Counted from the first letter of the stretch, positions 43,515 to 56,632 are shown. The stretch: 64,000 nt of DNA from Aspidapion aeneum (GCA_963576565.1 OY755046.1:66997583-67061582), one strand, 5' to 3'. A program made the numbers and translations. Notes: generated from the letters alone by a model not told the origin.

Positions 43515-43817
43515 GCAGGGTCTTCACATAACGTTTTACCTTACGTCTTGCCTGTTCAGTCAAAACGCATCAAGTAAAACTTTGTGTGTAGACGGAAAAA
43601 CGGACGTTTTACATGAACTGATTTAAGACGGAAGACCGCCTAGAGAACTGACCGGATCACTCATTGTTTTCCAATAAAACCATCGTTTTGTATCAAAAAC
43701 TGATCTAAAAACGTACGTTAAAACTACCAAGTGTCTACGCTAGTCTTTCAACTGTCATACTTGACCCTTTTGACTGACAGGCAAGACGTAAGGTAAAACG
43801 TTATGTGAAGACCCCGC
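43515..43817. mobile_element. TTAA-flanked MITE, GTTTTACCTTACGTCTTGCC family, copy 1
   Basis: The arms share about 40 bp, including ACGTTTTACCTTACGTCTTG, inverted on the right. The ends are GCAGGGTC and GACCCCGC, flanked by TTAA (43511-43514 and 43818-43821). This is the piggyBac-type target. A second copy lies at 62065-62422. It is 303 bp and non-coding. Confidence 0.85.
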
Positions 43818-43882
43818 TTAAAGTAGTATTATTAATTTCGCCTTGTTGAAGTTTACATTTCTGCCGTGTGGTCTTAAGCACA

Positions 43883-44160
43883 CACAATTTTTTTGATGAA
43901 GTTTGTAATCTAAAAAAGTACATATCAGACAATTTTACTTCTGATGACCACAATCTGCCTACCCACGAAAAATGGGCAAAATATTTTAATGCAAGTATTT
44001 CTACCCAGTGGACCAAAGAAGGAAATAGGCTGCTTTTATCTTCTGTAAAAGGAATACTCATGACTTCATACAATTTAAGAAATATGAGCTGCTGAGAATT
44101 TTACGATTTTGTACTTCTGCCTAAAAATTCAACGCTGTTGAATAAAATACAAAGCAGTGA
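43883..44160 (+). pseudogene. hAT transposase C-terminal exon remnant
   Basis: The frame gives NFFDEVCNLKKYISDNFTSD, then KWAKYFNAS, QWTKEGNRLLLSSVKGIL, YNLRNMSC and, after a stop, EFYDFVL and LLNKIQSSEKY. The W(T)xExNRL..SVKGIL..N..SC..FY pattern ending in SSEKY resembles the tail that follows the dimerisation domain of hAT transposases. The catalytic core is missing. This agrees with the 8-bp TSD of the surrounding element. Confidence 0.6.
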
Positions 44161-44338
44161 AAAGTACCTATAAAATAGTAGGTATATTATGTTATTTATT
44201 AGTTATTGTTTCAATTTAAAAAAAAGTAGATTTTTTGTGTGTGGCATCGAAAAAATGTTGACGTCCGGATTTTGTCCGGATTTTCTTGACGGCTGGTCCT
44301 GGTTAGAGACGTTTTCATCTGGTAACCCTAGTTATAGT

Positions 44339-44723
44339 TACATGTACGATGTTAACCGGTTATAGCTGTCCGTCTTTCAGCTTTCTCCCTAGCAATAGCA
44401 GTATCTGGGCCAGCTCGGTTTTGTTCCTCCAAGCCTTGTCTAGCTGCTACGTAGAAGCTGTGTGTCTTTTGTTTTACACGTACAGAGTACGTGTCAAGAT
44501 AAGACCCCTTGCGGCGCTTTAGAGAAACAACAAAAGATGAAAAAAAACACACAATATTACCAGGGCTGGGATGTTGAGATTTACTTTTCTGCGTTGGTTT
44601 TAGCAAAGGAAATGTTAATTTTCTTTGCTACAAAAAGTAATTTTAGTGCGTCCACACAATAATAAAAGAAGAATGGCTGCTATTAGTGTTCCGCCATATT
44701 GGATTTAATTATTAATCTATAAC
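44339..44723. other. Unassigned spacer
   Basis: Short overlapping frames on both strands have no recognised motif. The right part is the 5' flank of the GGGCTATC family copy. Confidence 0.35.
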
Positions 44724-45289
44724 CAAGGCCAACACAAAAATAGGCCACGACAAAATCAGCTGTTCTCCCGGGGCTGAATTTTATATTGGGTCTTATGGGA
44801 GGTCAGTCTTTTTTTGTGATATTTTTAAAATGGCACTACAGATTTCCGCGAAATTTCAGTGAAATATTCTCAGACACCATCCGATATTCCACCAAAGTTT
44901 TGTAAGGAAGCAACTTGATTAAAAGGTTAAAATCTTCAAGATTTAGCATTCCTTATTTTGAATTTAAATTACCCGCCATGTACCACATGTCAACTGTTAT
45001 ATTTAACATGTATTTGACTTTGTCATCTGTGATTGTCACATTCGCTTCTGCTTAAAACTTAATTTTTGTGTGAGCTAATGAAGCGGCTATGAATAATTAA
45101 GGATTACTATACATTTAAAAAAAATTGTTCTGCCAGAATAAAGTAAAAACAATCTCAAAAACGGCTTTATTAAAAAAAATCAAATATTCATGAACTGTCA
45201 TTCCAACTTCAATATTTTAAAGACAATCAGCTGTTTCGTAACGTGGTCACGTGACGTCAACAAAGTGGCCCGTCCATTTTGATAGCCCA
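44724..45289 (-). mobile_element. GGGCTATC family element, inverted copy
   Basis: This is a complete 566-bp copy in reverse orientation. It runs from CAAGGCCAACACAAAAATAG to CATTTTGATAGCCCA. The flanks TCTATAAC (44716-44723) and GCTATAAC (45290-45297) form an 8-bp TSD with one change. The two ends share GGCCACGA just inside. It is non-coding; an 8-bp TSD suggests hAT or a MULE. Confidence 0.8.
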
Positions 45290-45379
45290 GCTATAACGTA
45301 TGGATTGGATTAAAAAAGTAGACGCTTTTAATAAAATTAAAAAGTAGCGCTTTCATAATTATGACGTTGATCATTATTT

Positions 45380-46569
45380 GTCAAAACGGACGGGCCACGA
45401 TCCTCCACTTTGTTGACGTCACATCCGGGGCTGAATTTTTTTTTTCGATGGTTGCGTTACGACACAGCTGATTGTCTTTAAAATATTAAAGTTGGAATGA
45501 CGGTTCATAAATATTTGATTTTTTGAAAAATAAAGCCGGTTTTAAGATTGTTTTTACTATATTCTTGAAGAACATTTTTTTTTAATGTATAATAATCCCT
45601 AATTTTTCAGAGCCGCTTCATTAGCTCACACAGGGCTATCAAAATGGACGGGCCACGATCCTCCACTTTGTTGACGTCACATCCGGGGCTGATTTTTTTT
45701 GATGGTCACGTTACGACACAGCTGATTGTCTTTAAAATTTTGAAGATGGAATGACGGTTCATGGATATTTGATTTTTTGTTAAATAAAGCCGTTTTTGAG
45801 ATTGATTTTACTTTATTCTGGCAGAACAATTTTTTTTAAATGTATAGTAAGCCCTAATTTTTCATAGCCGCTTCATTAGCTCACACAAAAATTAAGTTTA
45901 AAGCAGAAGCGAATATGACAATCACAGATGAGAAAGTCAAATACATCTCAAATATAACAGTTGGCATGTGGTACATGGCGGGTAATTTGAATTCAAAATA
46001 AGGAATGCTAAATCTTGAAGATTTTAACCTTTTAATCATGTTGCTTCCTTACAAACCTTTGGTGGAATATCGGGATAGTGTCTGAGAATATTTCACTGAA
46101 ATTTTGCGGAAATCTCTAGTGCCATTTTGAAAATATCATAAAAAAACGTCTGACCTCCCATAAGACCCAATGTAAAATTCAGCCCCGGGAGAACAGCTGA
46201 TTTTTTCAGGGTCGTGGCCTCTATTTTTGTGTTGGCCTTGGCTCACACTAAAATTAGATTCAAAACAAAAGCGAATGTGACAAACACAGATGACAAAGTC
46301 AAATACATGTCAAATATAACAGCAGCGGTACATGGCGGGTAATTTGAATTCAAAATAATGAATGTTAAATTTTGATGATTTTAACCTTTTAATCATCTTG
46401 CATCCTGACAAAAGTTTAGTGGAATATCGGGATAGCATCTGAGAATATTTCACTGAAATTTCGCGGAAATCTGTAGTGCCATTTTAAAAATATCATAAAA
46501 AAACTTCTGACCTCCCCCGAGAACAGCTGATTTTTTGAGGGACGTGGTATGTATTTTTTTGTTGGCCTC
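45380..46569 (+). mobile_element. GGGCTATC family element, host copy split by its own kind
   Basis: The left part (about 45380-45631) and right part (46241 to about 46569) are the two halves of one copy. They are joined at GCTCACAC, where another member of the family has inserted. The left terminus is slightly degraded and no clear TSD was seen for this outer copy. Confidence 0.75.
45632..46240 (+). mobile_element. GGGCTATC family element, self-nested copy
   Basis: A complete 609-bp copy from AGGGCTATCAAAATGG to GTGTTGGCCTTG. It is bounded by the exact 8-bp duplication GCTCACAC (45624-45631 and 46241-46248). The flanking sequences are the two halves of an older copy of the same family. With the inverted copy at 44.7 kb, it forms a roughly 0.57-kb inverted repeat. 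Confidence 0.9.
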
Positions 46570-47142
46570 GAAGTAACAAATAGATCAGCTGCATGCATGT
46601 AGTTCATTTTAATTTTAATTTTTTCTAAAAATTCCGACATTTTGCCTGCTGGCACCAATTTTTTAAATTGAAACTTCTAGAGCCTCTATCTATTTTCAAG
46701 ACCTACTCCATTAGGTTACGGAGTGCTGTAAAAACTTGGATGTCCCCTGCTGAGAGAAAAACACCGTTCACTTTTCCTTGGAAGAGAAAACTAAGTTTTC
46801 CACTACTGCATTTTCCAGTGGAAAAATATAGCGGCTCGTTGGAAATCTTGTTAGGCAAGATCTTGAAGCAATTTAATTTTTAAAGTAGTTTCGTAGAGTA
46901 TGAAAACACTTTTTTCTTTGTTTAATAAAAAAATAGGGACATTTTAAAGCACTATTAAAGTTTAAAATCTATAAAAAAAAATACTATGTTGTCTTTCTAA
47001 AAGTCAAAAGTAATTTTCAATGCATGACAATCACTATTCCTTTTAATGTAAGAAACTTTAATTGTTTAACAGAAAGCACAATTAAAGTTTAGAATCTAAA
47101 AAAAATAAATGTTGCAGTATCCCTTTTTATAAAAAATAATCT
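46570..47142. other. Unassigned spacer
   Basis: No recognised motif. A 71-codon plus-strand frame (46668-46883) has no known domain. Confidence 0.35.
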
Positions 47143-48260
47143 CAAACTTACCAGCTTACAACGACAGGCTAGTCTTGCCATATGTGTTGCAATGAGCTCT
47201 AGCCCATCAACTGCGCTTGAATGCTTACTAAACTTACCTCCGCTTCACATTTTCTTAGAAGCGGAGGCACGAAGAGCAACTTATAGAATAAGGGCCAACC
47301 ACCAGGATGGCAGGGCAAACAAAGTGATATCAACAGCCCTAATTAGGGAACAAGAGTTGGATGCAACTCTAGAAATGATATCTGACGTCATGCCCAACAC
47401 GGTATACAGCAGAAAGCTATACAACGTTATACTCCCAGAAAGGGAGGAATAGTTAAATAACAGGACCAATTTTTCAAACAACGATAGCTTCTGGTATACC
47501 GACGGATCCAAAATGACATCAGGCGTTGGATCTAGAGTTGTTAGTTTCCAAGAAAAAGTCGAGATTAAACATAGTCTCGACCAATTGGCTACTATAGGCT
47601 ACGTGAGGAATGCAGGGACTCGCTGAATGCGCTTGGTAGCGCTAATAAGGTGTCATTAGTATGGATACCAGGGCATTCTGGACACAAGGGAAATGAGGCC
47701 GCAGACCAGGCAGCGAGGGATGTGGCATCGGCCGAATTTTTCTGCCCCGAACCAGCCTTGAGATGGATGGAGAACAGCTTCCAACAATACTGGATGAATA
47801 TACCAGAACTGGCTCACTCTAAAGAGTTCATTAAAGGACCTTGTCAGAAGAGAGCCAGGAATATCATTGGACTTACCAGACAGGAGATCCGTATAGTGAC
47901 TGGACTCTTTACGGGTCACTGTCGACTAAGAGTACCCATGCACAGAATGGAAATAACAGAAGAGACCGAATGTAGGCTATAACAGAAGAGACCGAATGTA
48001 GGCTCTGTATGGAGGATGACAAAACAGTTAGACATGTACTGTGCGAATGTCCGGCTATTGCACGTTTACGTCAAAACACTTTCGGTAAACCTCAGATCGA
48101 TTCAGAAGATCTGAACAGTGTCTCACCCAAACTGCACCACAACCCTTACCTTTTTGAAGGATTAGGCATACAGTGGTGAGAAACCACTCAAAAGTGAGCC
48201 ACAATAGACCCACTAGTGGTCGCAGTGGAAGAGCTGCAAGGCTCACTCACATATAAATCA
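47143..48260 (+). pseudogene. LINE 3' part with RNase H domain
   Basis: The frame begins LTSLQRQASLAICVAMSSSP, continues ALECLLNLPPLHIFLEAEAR, and after a stop reaches an RNase H domain. That domain is FWYTDGSKMTSGVG (first Asp), a damaged middle, then WIPGHSGHKGNEAADQAARD. A C-terminal Cys/His motif follows: LTRQEIRIVTGLFTGHCRLR, CRLCMEDDKTVRHVLCECP. This order is that of I/R1-group LINEs that carry an RNase H domain. Stops and frameshifts, including a 21-bp local duplication near 47.96-48.00 kb, disable it. The RT is missing through 5' truncation. The 3' UTR runs to about 48260 (GACCCACTAGTGGTCGCAG). Confidence 0.8.
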
Positions 48261-49606
48261 TCATCACATCTTTTTATGTGAGAAACTTTAATTGTTTAAC
48301 AATAACTATTACTTAGTTTGTTTTGTATCAAACTATCAAGGAAACATTAAAAAGAAGAAATTATTAAACTAATTTAAATTAACTAATTTTAATAAAAGCG
48401 ATTACTCTACTCAAGAAAAGACATCCATTTGGACTTTGGGTACAATTTAAGATAAACTACAGATTTTACGTAAAAAATTAAAAAAATATTCACGATGATT
48501 GCCTCTATATTAGTATTCTCTTGTTTTCCATGAATATGCAGCGACCTATTTCTCTTCATAACGCTGGGGTGCTTCGCGCTAATCCACACACAGACAAACA
48601 GACAGACAAACCTATTGAAAGCGTTTCGCGTTTGTTTCATTTCGAAATGTCAAAGGAGCTGCTGCGGTTAAGACAAAAGACTGGCACAACGTAGAAGGCG
48701 GCCCTGTTTTTGACATCTCAAGTCTTTATTATTATTTTACTTTGGCCGAATATCTCTATGGGAAATTTCAAGACAAAAATAGGTCTCTTTTTGGTAGAAA
48801 GAGAAATAAAAAGACCGTTCGCCAACCCTTGAATATTTTTACTAAAACAGGAGAAAAAAAAAAGAAGCGGGCCTCGATAATTTTTTTCTTGTAAAGGCCA
48901 CAGGCTTTTTAAAATAATGTAACATATATTTATTCTGTGGAGAAGAGTATTCAAGCCCATTACCCTCCTCCTCTTATCGATGCCCTTCTATACCAGTGGT
49001 GGCAAACAGTGATATCCAGAAAAATAAACAATAGATATTTATCCAAGTTGTTGGGTAAATCAAAAACTTTTTCCTTACGTTGGTAGTTAAAATATATCTA
49101 AAGCTTTACGAAATGCAACTCAAGATTAAACTAAACTCTACGAAATTGAAGACGTTTCAATTTTGAGTAAAAATCAAAAGAAAATTGAAAGAAAGCGGGA
49201 AAATATCGCGCTCGTACTGACTCTATCCCTATTTTCTCAATTTTGGATACGAAAGAATAAGCAACACTATTAGAAGAATCAATAAAACAATTTATTCTGC
49301 TGCTCAAATTCATTAAGGCTGCCATTTTGTAGCTTTTTGCCTTTAAACTGGAATTTTGAATCTGGTTATTAAGTGAGACATGTATAGGGTTATATGTTTT
49401 CTGAACTGATCTAATAAATAATTTCGCAAAAACTTTTCTAGATTCAAGTAATTTTTAGAATAATAGCGCAATTTGGCACTAGGTTGGAATATTTTGCTTC
49501 TTGTATTGGTGTCAACTTGGCTTATTGTATCCCTAAAAATGTCAGTTCAGACAATATTCATGAATTCAAGTAAAACCAGCTGAAAAGAAGCATACAATTG
49601 GTAATT
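48261..49606. other. Unassigned AT-rich stretch
   Basis: No gene recognised. A short ACAGACAAACAGACAGACAAAC stretch near 48.59 kb is a small microsatellite. Other frames (80 codons or fewer) show no motif. Confidence 0.4.
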
Positions 49607-50896
49607 TGTTCTGCATCTGCGCCCGTGAAATTAGTTCCTTGATCCAAGTATATACTCGCGATTCGACCGCGGCGCGGTATAAAGATATTTGATTTTTGTG
49701 GAAAAGTAGACGAAGATGCATATCCACGTCAGTATGTGTTTAGGGCCTAATTTGTGACAAAGTGAAATAGTCTATTAGTCCTATGACCGCCTCATACTAT
49801 TATAGACGTCACCCCCTTTTCTCCTTTGTTATGCACGATAAAAAAATGTTCATAATATTTAAAAGTTTTACTTTAAAAATGTCAATCGTTATTGCAAATG
49901 TCAAATTCTGACAGGAGGTTTTTTTTGTAAGCGGATTTTGATCCGAGTGGCATTCATCATCCTTAAACTAGATTCTCAAAAGTCCAGCAAATTACAAATA
50001 ATAATATTCAAACAGAGAAGACAAAAACCTTCTAAAAAGTGTTACTTTTCGTTTATTTTATCCCCTATTTTATCTATATATTATTTTTGGCATCGAAGAA
50101 TATCGAAAACTTTTGCCCAGTTTGCGATTTTGACACACTCGCAAACAGTCCATGCTTAACCAATGAGGATAGCGTTCGTCGCTTGACGTTTTTGTTTTTG
50201 TTGGGGCACAATTTCCAGCAGGATTTTCCCGAGTTTTCCCGCTATATAACAGAGTTCGGACGTAGCTGTAGCTGGCGATTGAAAAATCACAAGCTCTAAA
50301 AACATTGGCTCTAGGAAAAAATTGATATAAAATATCAGCAATAGGTATTTTGTTCTACGTCTGCGCCCTTGAAAGTAGTCCCTTGATCCGAGTATATTCT
50401 CGCGATTAGACCATGACGCCGATGTACCATAAAGCTTTTGTGGAGAAGCAGACGAAGATGCAAATTTACGTCTTTAGTCTGCGTTTAGTTCTTGGTTTGC
50501 GACAAAGTGAAATAGAGATAACGAGAAGCTTTTTATTATATTTTTAGATTTCTTTCTTTCTGATTTTAAAAATATAAAATATCTAGAGAGTGTTATTTTT
50601 TCGTTTATTTTATCCTCTATTTTATCTATATATTATTTTTGGCATCGAAGAATATCGAAAACTTTTGCCCAGTTTGCGATTTTGACACACTCGCAAACAG
50701 TCCATGCTTAACCAATGAGGATAGCGTTCGTCGCTTGACGTTTTTGTTTTTGTTTGGGCACAATTTCCAGCAGGATTTTCCCGGGTTTTCCCGCTATATA
50801 ACAGAATTCGGACGTAGCTGTAGCTGGCGATTGAAAAATCACGAGCTCTAAAAACATTGGCTCTAGGAAAAATTGATATAAAATAACAGCCATAGG
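49607..50896. repeat. Direct duplication of about 0.5-0.75 kb
   Basis: Block A (about 49607-49770 and 50350-50515) and block B (about 50039-50345 and 50589-50896) appear in the same order twice. Block B, with CGCTATATAACAGA and CAATGAGGATAGCGTTCG, is almost identical between copies. Block A is more diverged. About 195 bp between A and B is present only in the first copy, so the offsets are about 743 and 549 bp. No coding function is evident. Confidence 0.8.
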
Positions 50897-51751
50897 TAAA
50901 TAGAGTTGAAAAGGTTTTGCACACGGGAAACTTTGAATAGTTATTTATTTAAAGAACAAGTTTTGAAAACCACTTTTCTCACACGGTCAAGACTGTTTGT
51001 TGAGGCGAGGTTTATAAGTTAAGGGAGATGTGACAATAGGTTTCAAACAAACATAAAGAAACATTGTCATAACTAATTAATAGAGTACCAAATCATTTTG
51101 CACATACCCTGTGTGCAAAACGCTATTTTCAGGGGTTGGCTAGCATCTGAAACACTTTATTTTCAAGAAGAGTTGTAGAAAAAGAACTGAATTACAAGTA
51201 ATAAAACAACAAATGATAATATACAGACAGATACCTATACAGGGTGTTTCACGAACAGGGGCCTTTTTGGGTATTTAGAATACGAATTTGGAAAAACGCT
51301 CGGACACGTCGATTTTGTTTGCGAGGCGGACACTTTTTAACTATCTTAAAATTTTTGTAACTAGTCATGGGAATAAAACACCTGATATTAAGAGGTTTTA
51401 TTTTTACGTAGTTTACCTAAAACTGCAGTATCCCTTTTTCCCCCGTACCCCATTTTGCCCCCATTTCCCCTATCGCTAATTTTTAAGCACTTGTGATCAG
51501 TGACAATGACAATTTGATAAATGATTCGAACCATCTTGTTGTTCATTGTTTCTAGAGGTCCTCATGTGTTTTAGGCGTTTGTGAAACGATTGCTTTGAAA
51601 CAAAATTGTTCATTTAGCTTGAAAATAAACTACGCGTATTTATCAAAGCTGTCTACGAAAGCAAAATTCATTTCGCAATGCGTGTTTCTTTATTTTTCCT
51701 TTTTTTTTTAACTGACAATTTTTATAAGCTTTCTTATTTGTTTCTTATTTA
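50897..51751. other. Unassigned spacer
   Basis: A CAGGGTGTTTCACGAACAGG end at about 51.24 kb resembles one terminus of a CAGGGTG-type element; no partner end was identified. No gene recognised. Confidence 0.35.
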
Positions 51752-51975
51752 AAGTGAAACCAGCGGCGTAGCGTGCCCGAAAGGGCGGGGGGGACGACAG
51801 CTAAAAAGGGCGCCTCTGAAAACTGATGAAAAAATCTTATGGCAACAAAAAGAAACCAAAAGGTCAAAAAGGTGCCTTTCACAAATCTTGCGACCAAAAA
51901 AAAAAAAAAAAGAAAGTCATCATATGTCAGGGGGCGGCCGATAAGTCACAAGGGCGCCTCTGACGAATCTTGCAA

Positions 51976-52017
<42 letters not shown>

Positions 52018-52738
52018 TCATCATGTATGAGGGGGCGGCCGATACGTCACAAGGGCGCCTCTCCCACCTATGGGGCGCCACTACCCTCGGGGCGGGGGGG
52101 GGGGGGGGCGACGAACCCCCCGCGCCCCCCCCCACGCTACGCCGCTGAGTGAAACCTCCTATAAGCGGACACTCACGATTTCGTCGATTTTGTCCACTTA
52201 TTGGAGGTGTCCGCTTATGAGAGAGAACCGTGAAATTTTAATATATATTTAATAACAATTTCCGCTGCTTGAGTTTTTCCAATATTAAATTTTTCTACGA
52301 TCTTTCGTGCTGATAGATGTTCCTTCTCCGAAACATTAACAACTTCCACTTTTTTACGTAAACTAAGAAGTTTTTACTACGCGCCATTTCAAACAGATCT
52401 ATTACTACCCAACTGAACAATAAAAATAAAACACAGCAGTCCCGCCGAATAAAATATATTATAAATACGACAGTATTTAGTCTCCGCCTTAAAACGGAAA
52501 GAGGTAATTCCCCGGCTGCAGAGTGCATTGTTGCCAACATACTAGCGCTCCGTCCCGTTGTCAGAGGTTCGCGTCTGGTTAAAGGAGATTTCGGAACTTT
52601 TTAACCAAAAAAAAAAGTGTCCGGTTTTAGGAGTGAATTTTACATGTAAAGAAATAGGGAAAAGCTTAGTTCCAACAAATTTGTCCCCTAAAGGGAGTGT
52701 CCGCTTAATAGAGGTGTCCGCAAGGAGAGGTTTTACTG
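51752..52738 (-). mobile_element. Pogo/Tigger-like element with a hAT insertion
   Basis: The left end AAGTGAAACCTCC (after TA; split by the hAT insertion) and the right end GGAGAGGTTTTACTG then TA form the termini. GGACACTC..GGTGTCCGCTTA is repeated inverted inside each end. On the minus strand, remnants of the CENP-B-like helix-turn-helix found in the 37.96-kb copy are present. Without the insert it is about 0.6 kb and lacks a catalytic domain. Confidence 0.75.
51761..52147. mobile_element. hAT-type MITE, CAGCGGCGTAGCGTG family, copy 2
   Basis: A perfect 15-bp TIR (CAGCGGCGTAGCGTG and CACGCTACGCCGCTG) with the exact 8-bp TSD AGTGAAAC (51753-51760 and 52148-52155). It includes a long poly-A run (about 51979-52015) and G runs, and repeats GGGCGCCTCT internally. 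It sits at the very end of a pogo-type element. Confidence 0.95.
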
Positions 52739-52762
52739 TACTTAATTTTTTTTGTGAAACTC

Positions 52763-54298
<1,536 letters not shown>

Positions 54299-54551
54299 AG
54301 CTTTCTAACTTATTAATATCACATAACCGATACCTTTTAGGATTTAAAAAAAATTGCTGATTTATTATACTGATACTGGTGGGTCGGTGGGTCAATAAAC
54401 TGTAATTTACCAATATTAGGTTTTAAATAATCAAATAAATAGTTATATGCCTTATTCAAATTTCACCAAAATTATGGCATCAGGAAGTCTTTATTCAAAT
54501 TTCTTTGAACCATTTGACTATACACATTAAACAATAATATTTCTTTTGTAT

Positions 54552-54685
54552 CAGTGGCTTAAGCAGAAATGAATCCCGGGGTGGGGGGGTTCATTTTAAT
54601 CCTGTTTTTGGGGAAAATTAATAATTTACGGCTCAATATATTTAAGGGCTGTGGGGAGGCTTCAGCCCCCAAGCGTACGCCACTG
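54552..54685. mobile_element. hAT-type MITE, CAGTGGC ends
   Basis: Starts CAGTGGCTTAAGCAG and ends GCGTACGCCACTG. TTTGTAT flanks both sides (54545-54551 and 54686-54692), 7 bp of a probable 8-bp TSD. 134 bp, G-rich, non-coding. Confidence 0.7.
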
Positions 54686-55619
54686 TTTGTATTATGATAC
54701 GAATAAGGTAAGTTTCTGGTATTATATACAGCGTGTCTTATTTTCGATGGGATTAACTTTTTTGAGCTCTTAAAAATGGTGTTACACAGGGGATTTTTAA
54801 AAATATCATAATTTCAATAATGCTGATCACAAATATTGAAAATAATTTAATAACTTCCTAATTTTGAAACAAAACAATCAATCAATCAGGTTAGAAATAT
54901 AAACTTATTCCTATCTACATAATATTAGGTACAAAAATACACTTACGATATATATACAGTAAATGATATAATTCGTTTTTTCCGTGACTTATTTTTATGA
55001 AGAAAGTATGGTCAAAACATTCCTCTCCTTGGTCTTAAAAATACAAAAATGTATTTAAAGACAACTCTTTGGGCATCCTTGAAGGCCTTTATAAACTAAG
55101 TGAAATTGTGTAGTTAGTTCAGATTGCTATTTTAATAAATTGGTGGTTTATAAAGTTCAAAAACAATATAAATAATCCATAATTGATAAATAACTTAAAA
55201 CTATGTCTGTAGATGCATTACCGTATTAAATACGTATCAATTTTAAAATATTGAAAAAAGCACAAGATATATTAGGATCCGTTTTCAATTACACATCCAC
55301 CAAAACAATTGAGCATCGGTTTAATCATCGCTAACTTGTCTAAAAAATTAACACGTAAAATATAGCGGACAGCTGAATTACACTGTTTTTATTGGACATC
55401 TCCTATAGTGAATTTTGGAGGTTTAAATATGGCTACCATTTTCAAACCAAAATATTATATTCTTTTAATATTTCTAACCTTTGAAAAGGAAAAAAGATGA
55501 CCCATATCGCAAGGTATTTATGAACAATATATATTTATAACTATTAAAACTATTGCATTCACGGGAAAAATTAGTCAAACCTTCAACCAAAAACTAGTCT
55601 TCTAGACCTAGGATTGTAG

Positions 55620-55790
55620 CAGTGGCGCACCCAGGAATTTTTCTTGGGGGGGGGGGCTGACGCCTCTTGGGAGGGCCCGAAGCCTCATGATGTCAAATTT
55701 TAAGCTATTTTTTGTGTTTTTTTTTCTGAAATATGTCGAAAATATATAAAACAATCTATAAGCCCCGCCCCCCCCCTGGGTGCGCCCATG
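55620..55790. mobile_element. hAT-type MITE, CAGTGGCGCACCCAGG ends
   Basis: The left end CAGTGGCGCACCCAGG is mirrored by CCTGGGTGCGCCCATG. TTGTAG occurs at both flanks, a 6-bp match of a probable 8-bp TSD. G and C runs lie just inside. 171 bp, non-coding. Confidence 0.7.
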
Positions 55791-55806
55791 TTGTAGCACT
55801 TAGCAC

Positions 55807-56473
55807 TAGTGATTTAACGCTTGGGAAAAAACCGAAAAATTGGAAAAAAACCTTGGTTTTTACCGTTTTTTTCACATACCTTGGAAAAATTGGAAAACAA
55901 TGGAAAAATTGAGAAACCACAAATTATATTTATAGAAGCACAAATAGCTCAAATAAACGTAAATTAACCAAATTATACATTCTTGTGGGGTTAATAGTCA
56001 AAATCAAATAACATTTATTTTCATATAATATAAAAATAACGTTAGTTTCAAGTTTTTAAACAAAATAAATGTAAAAAAATATTAAAAATTAAACTAAATT
56101 ATCATTTTAAAAAACAAAAACATTATTCGGCAAAAAAACTAAGAGAAAGATCTTCCTCCAAGTCCGATCCTGAGTCTTTGGCTTCTGAGTCTGAGTAAGC
56201 ATCGACATCTGAATCTGCCTCCACAATACTCTCTTCTTCATCTTGAATTAAATCCACAATGTTTTTCATCAAATTTTTTATTAAAATTACTTAATAATGA
56301 TTTAAATAAAAATTATAAATTTTTATGAGGCTTATATGGGCTAACTTCTTTATCAGAGTACTCTACACTGATTTTTAACATAATTTCAATTTTTCCGTTT
56401 TTTTCCGTTTTTTTCCGGAAAAAAACCCGTTTTTTTTCTATGACTTAATTTTTCCGGAAATTTTAAATCGCTA
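55807..56473 (-). mobile_element. hAT-like element, TAGYGATTTAA ends
   Basis: The ends TAGTGATTTAA and TTAAATCGCTA are inverted with one change and flanked by the exact 8-bp TSD CTTAGCAC (55799-55806 and 56474-56481). Both sub-ends are rich in TTTTTCCG or GGAAAAA motifs. One short acidic frame remains inside. Confidence 0.85.
56122..56268 (-). pseudogene. Acidic C-terminal remnant inside a hAT-like element
   Basis: About 48 codons starting MKNIVDLIQDEEESIVEADS and ending LSLSFFAE are dense in Asp, Glu and Ser. This may be the tail of the parent transposase, but no family motif is present. It is too short to act as a transposase. Confidence 0.35.
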
Positions 56474-56632
56474 CTTAGCACTGTAGATCCTTAAGTGGTG
56501 GAAGTGTCTCGGCATTTTCTAAAATTTTCAGCAGTTCTCGAGAAATCCGGAGTGGAACGATTTAAATAGGACACACTGTATTTTTTGTACGAACAGTGGT
56601 TTTCCGATATTTTATAGTTTCAAAAAGCACAA

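Larger units (their letters stand above)
43313..44330 (+). mobile_element. hAT element, TAGGGTTACCAGA ends, non-autonomous
   Basis: The ends TAGGGTTACCAGA and TCTGGTAACCCTA form a perfect 13-bp TIR with the exact 8-bp TSD GTTATAGT (43305-43312 and 44331-44338). Repeated TCCGGAT(T) motifs sit near both ends. A TTAA-flanked MITE is nested inside. Only a C-terminal transposase exon remains. Confidence 0.9.
54729..56578. mobile_element. TIR element with TA sites, containing two hAT insertions
   Basis: The left end CAGCGTGTCTTATTT and the right end AAATAGGACACACTG are inverted with two mismatches, with TA at each flank (54727-54728 and 56579-56580). Without the two nested elements it is about 1.0 kb. 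No transposase was recognised; a Tc1/mariner-type derivative is the simplest reading. Confidence 0.55.
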
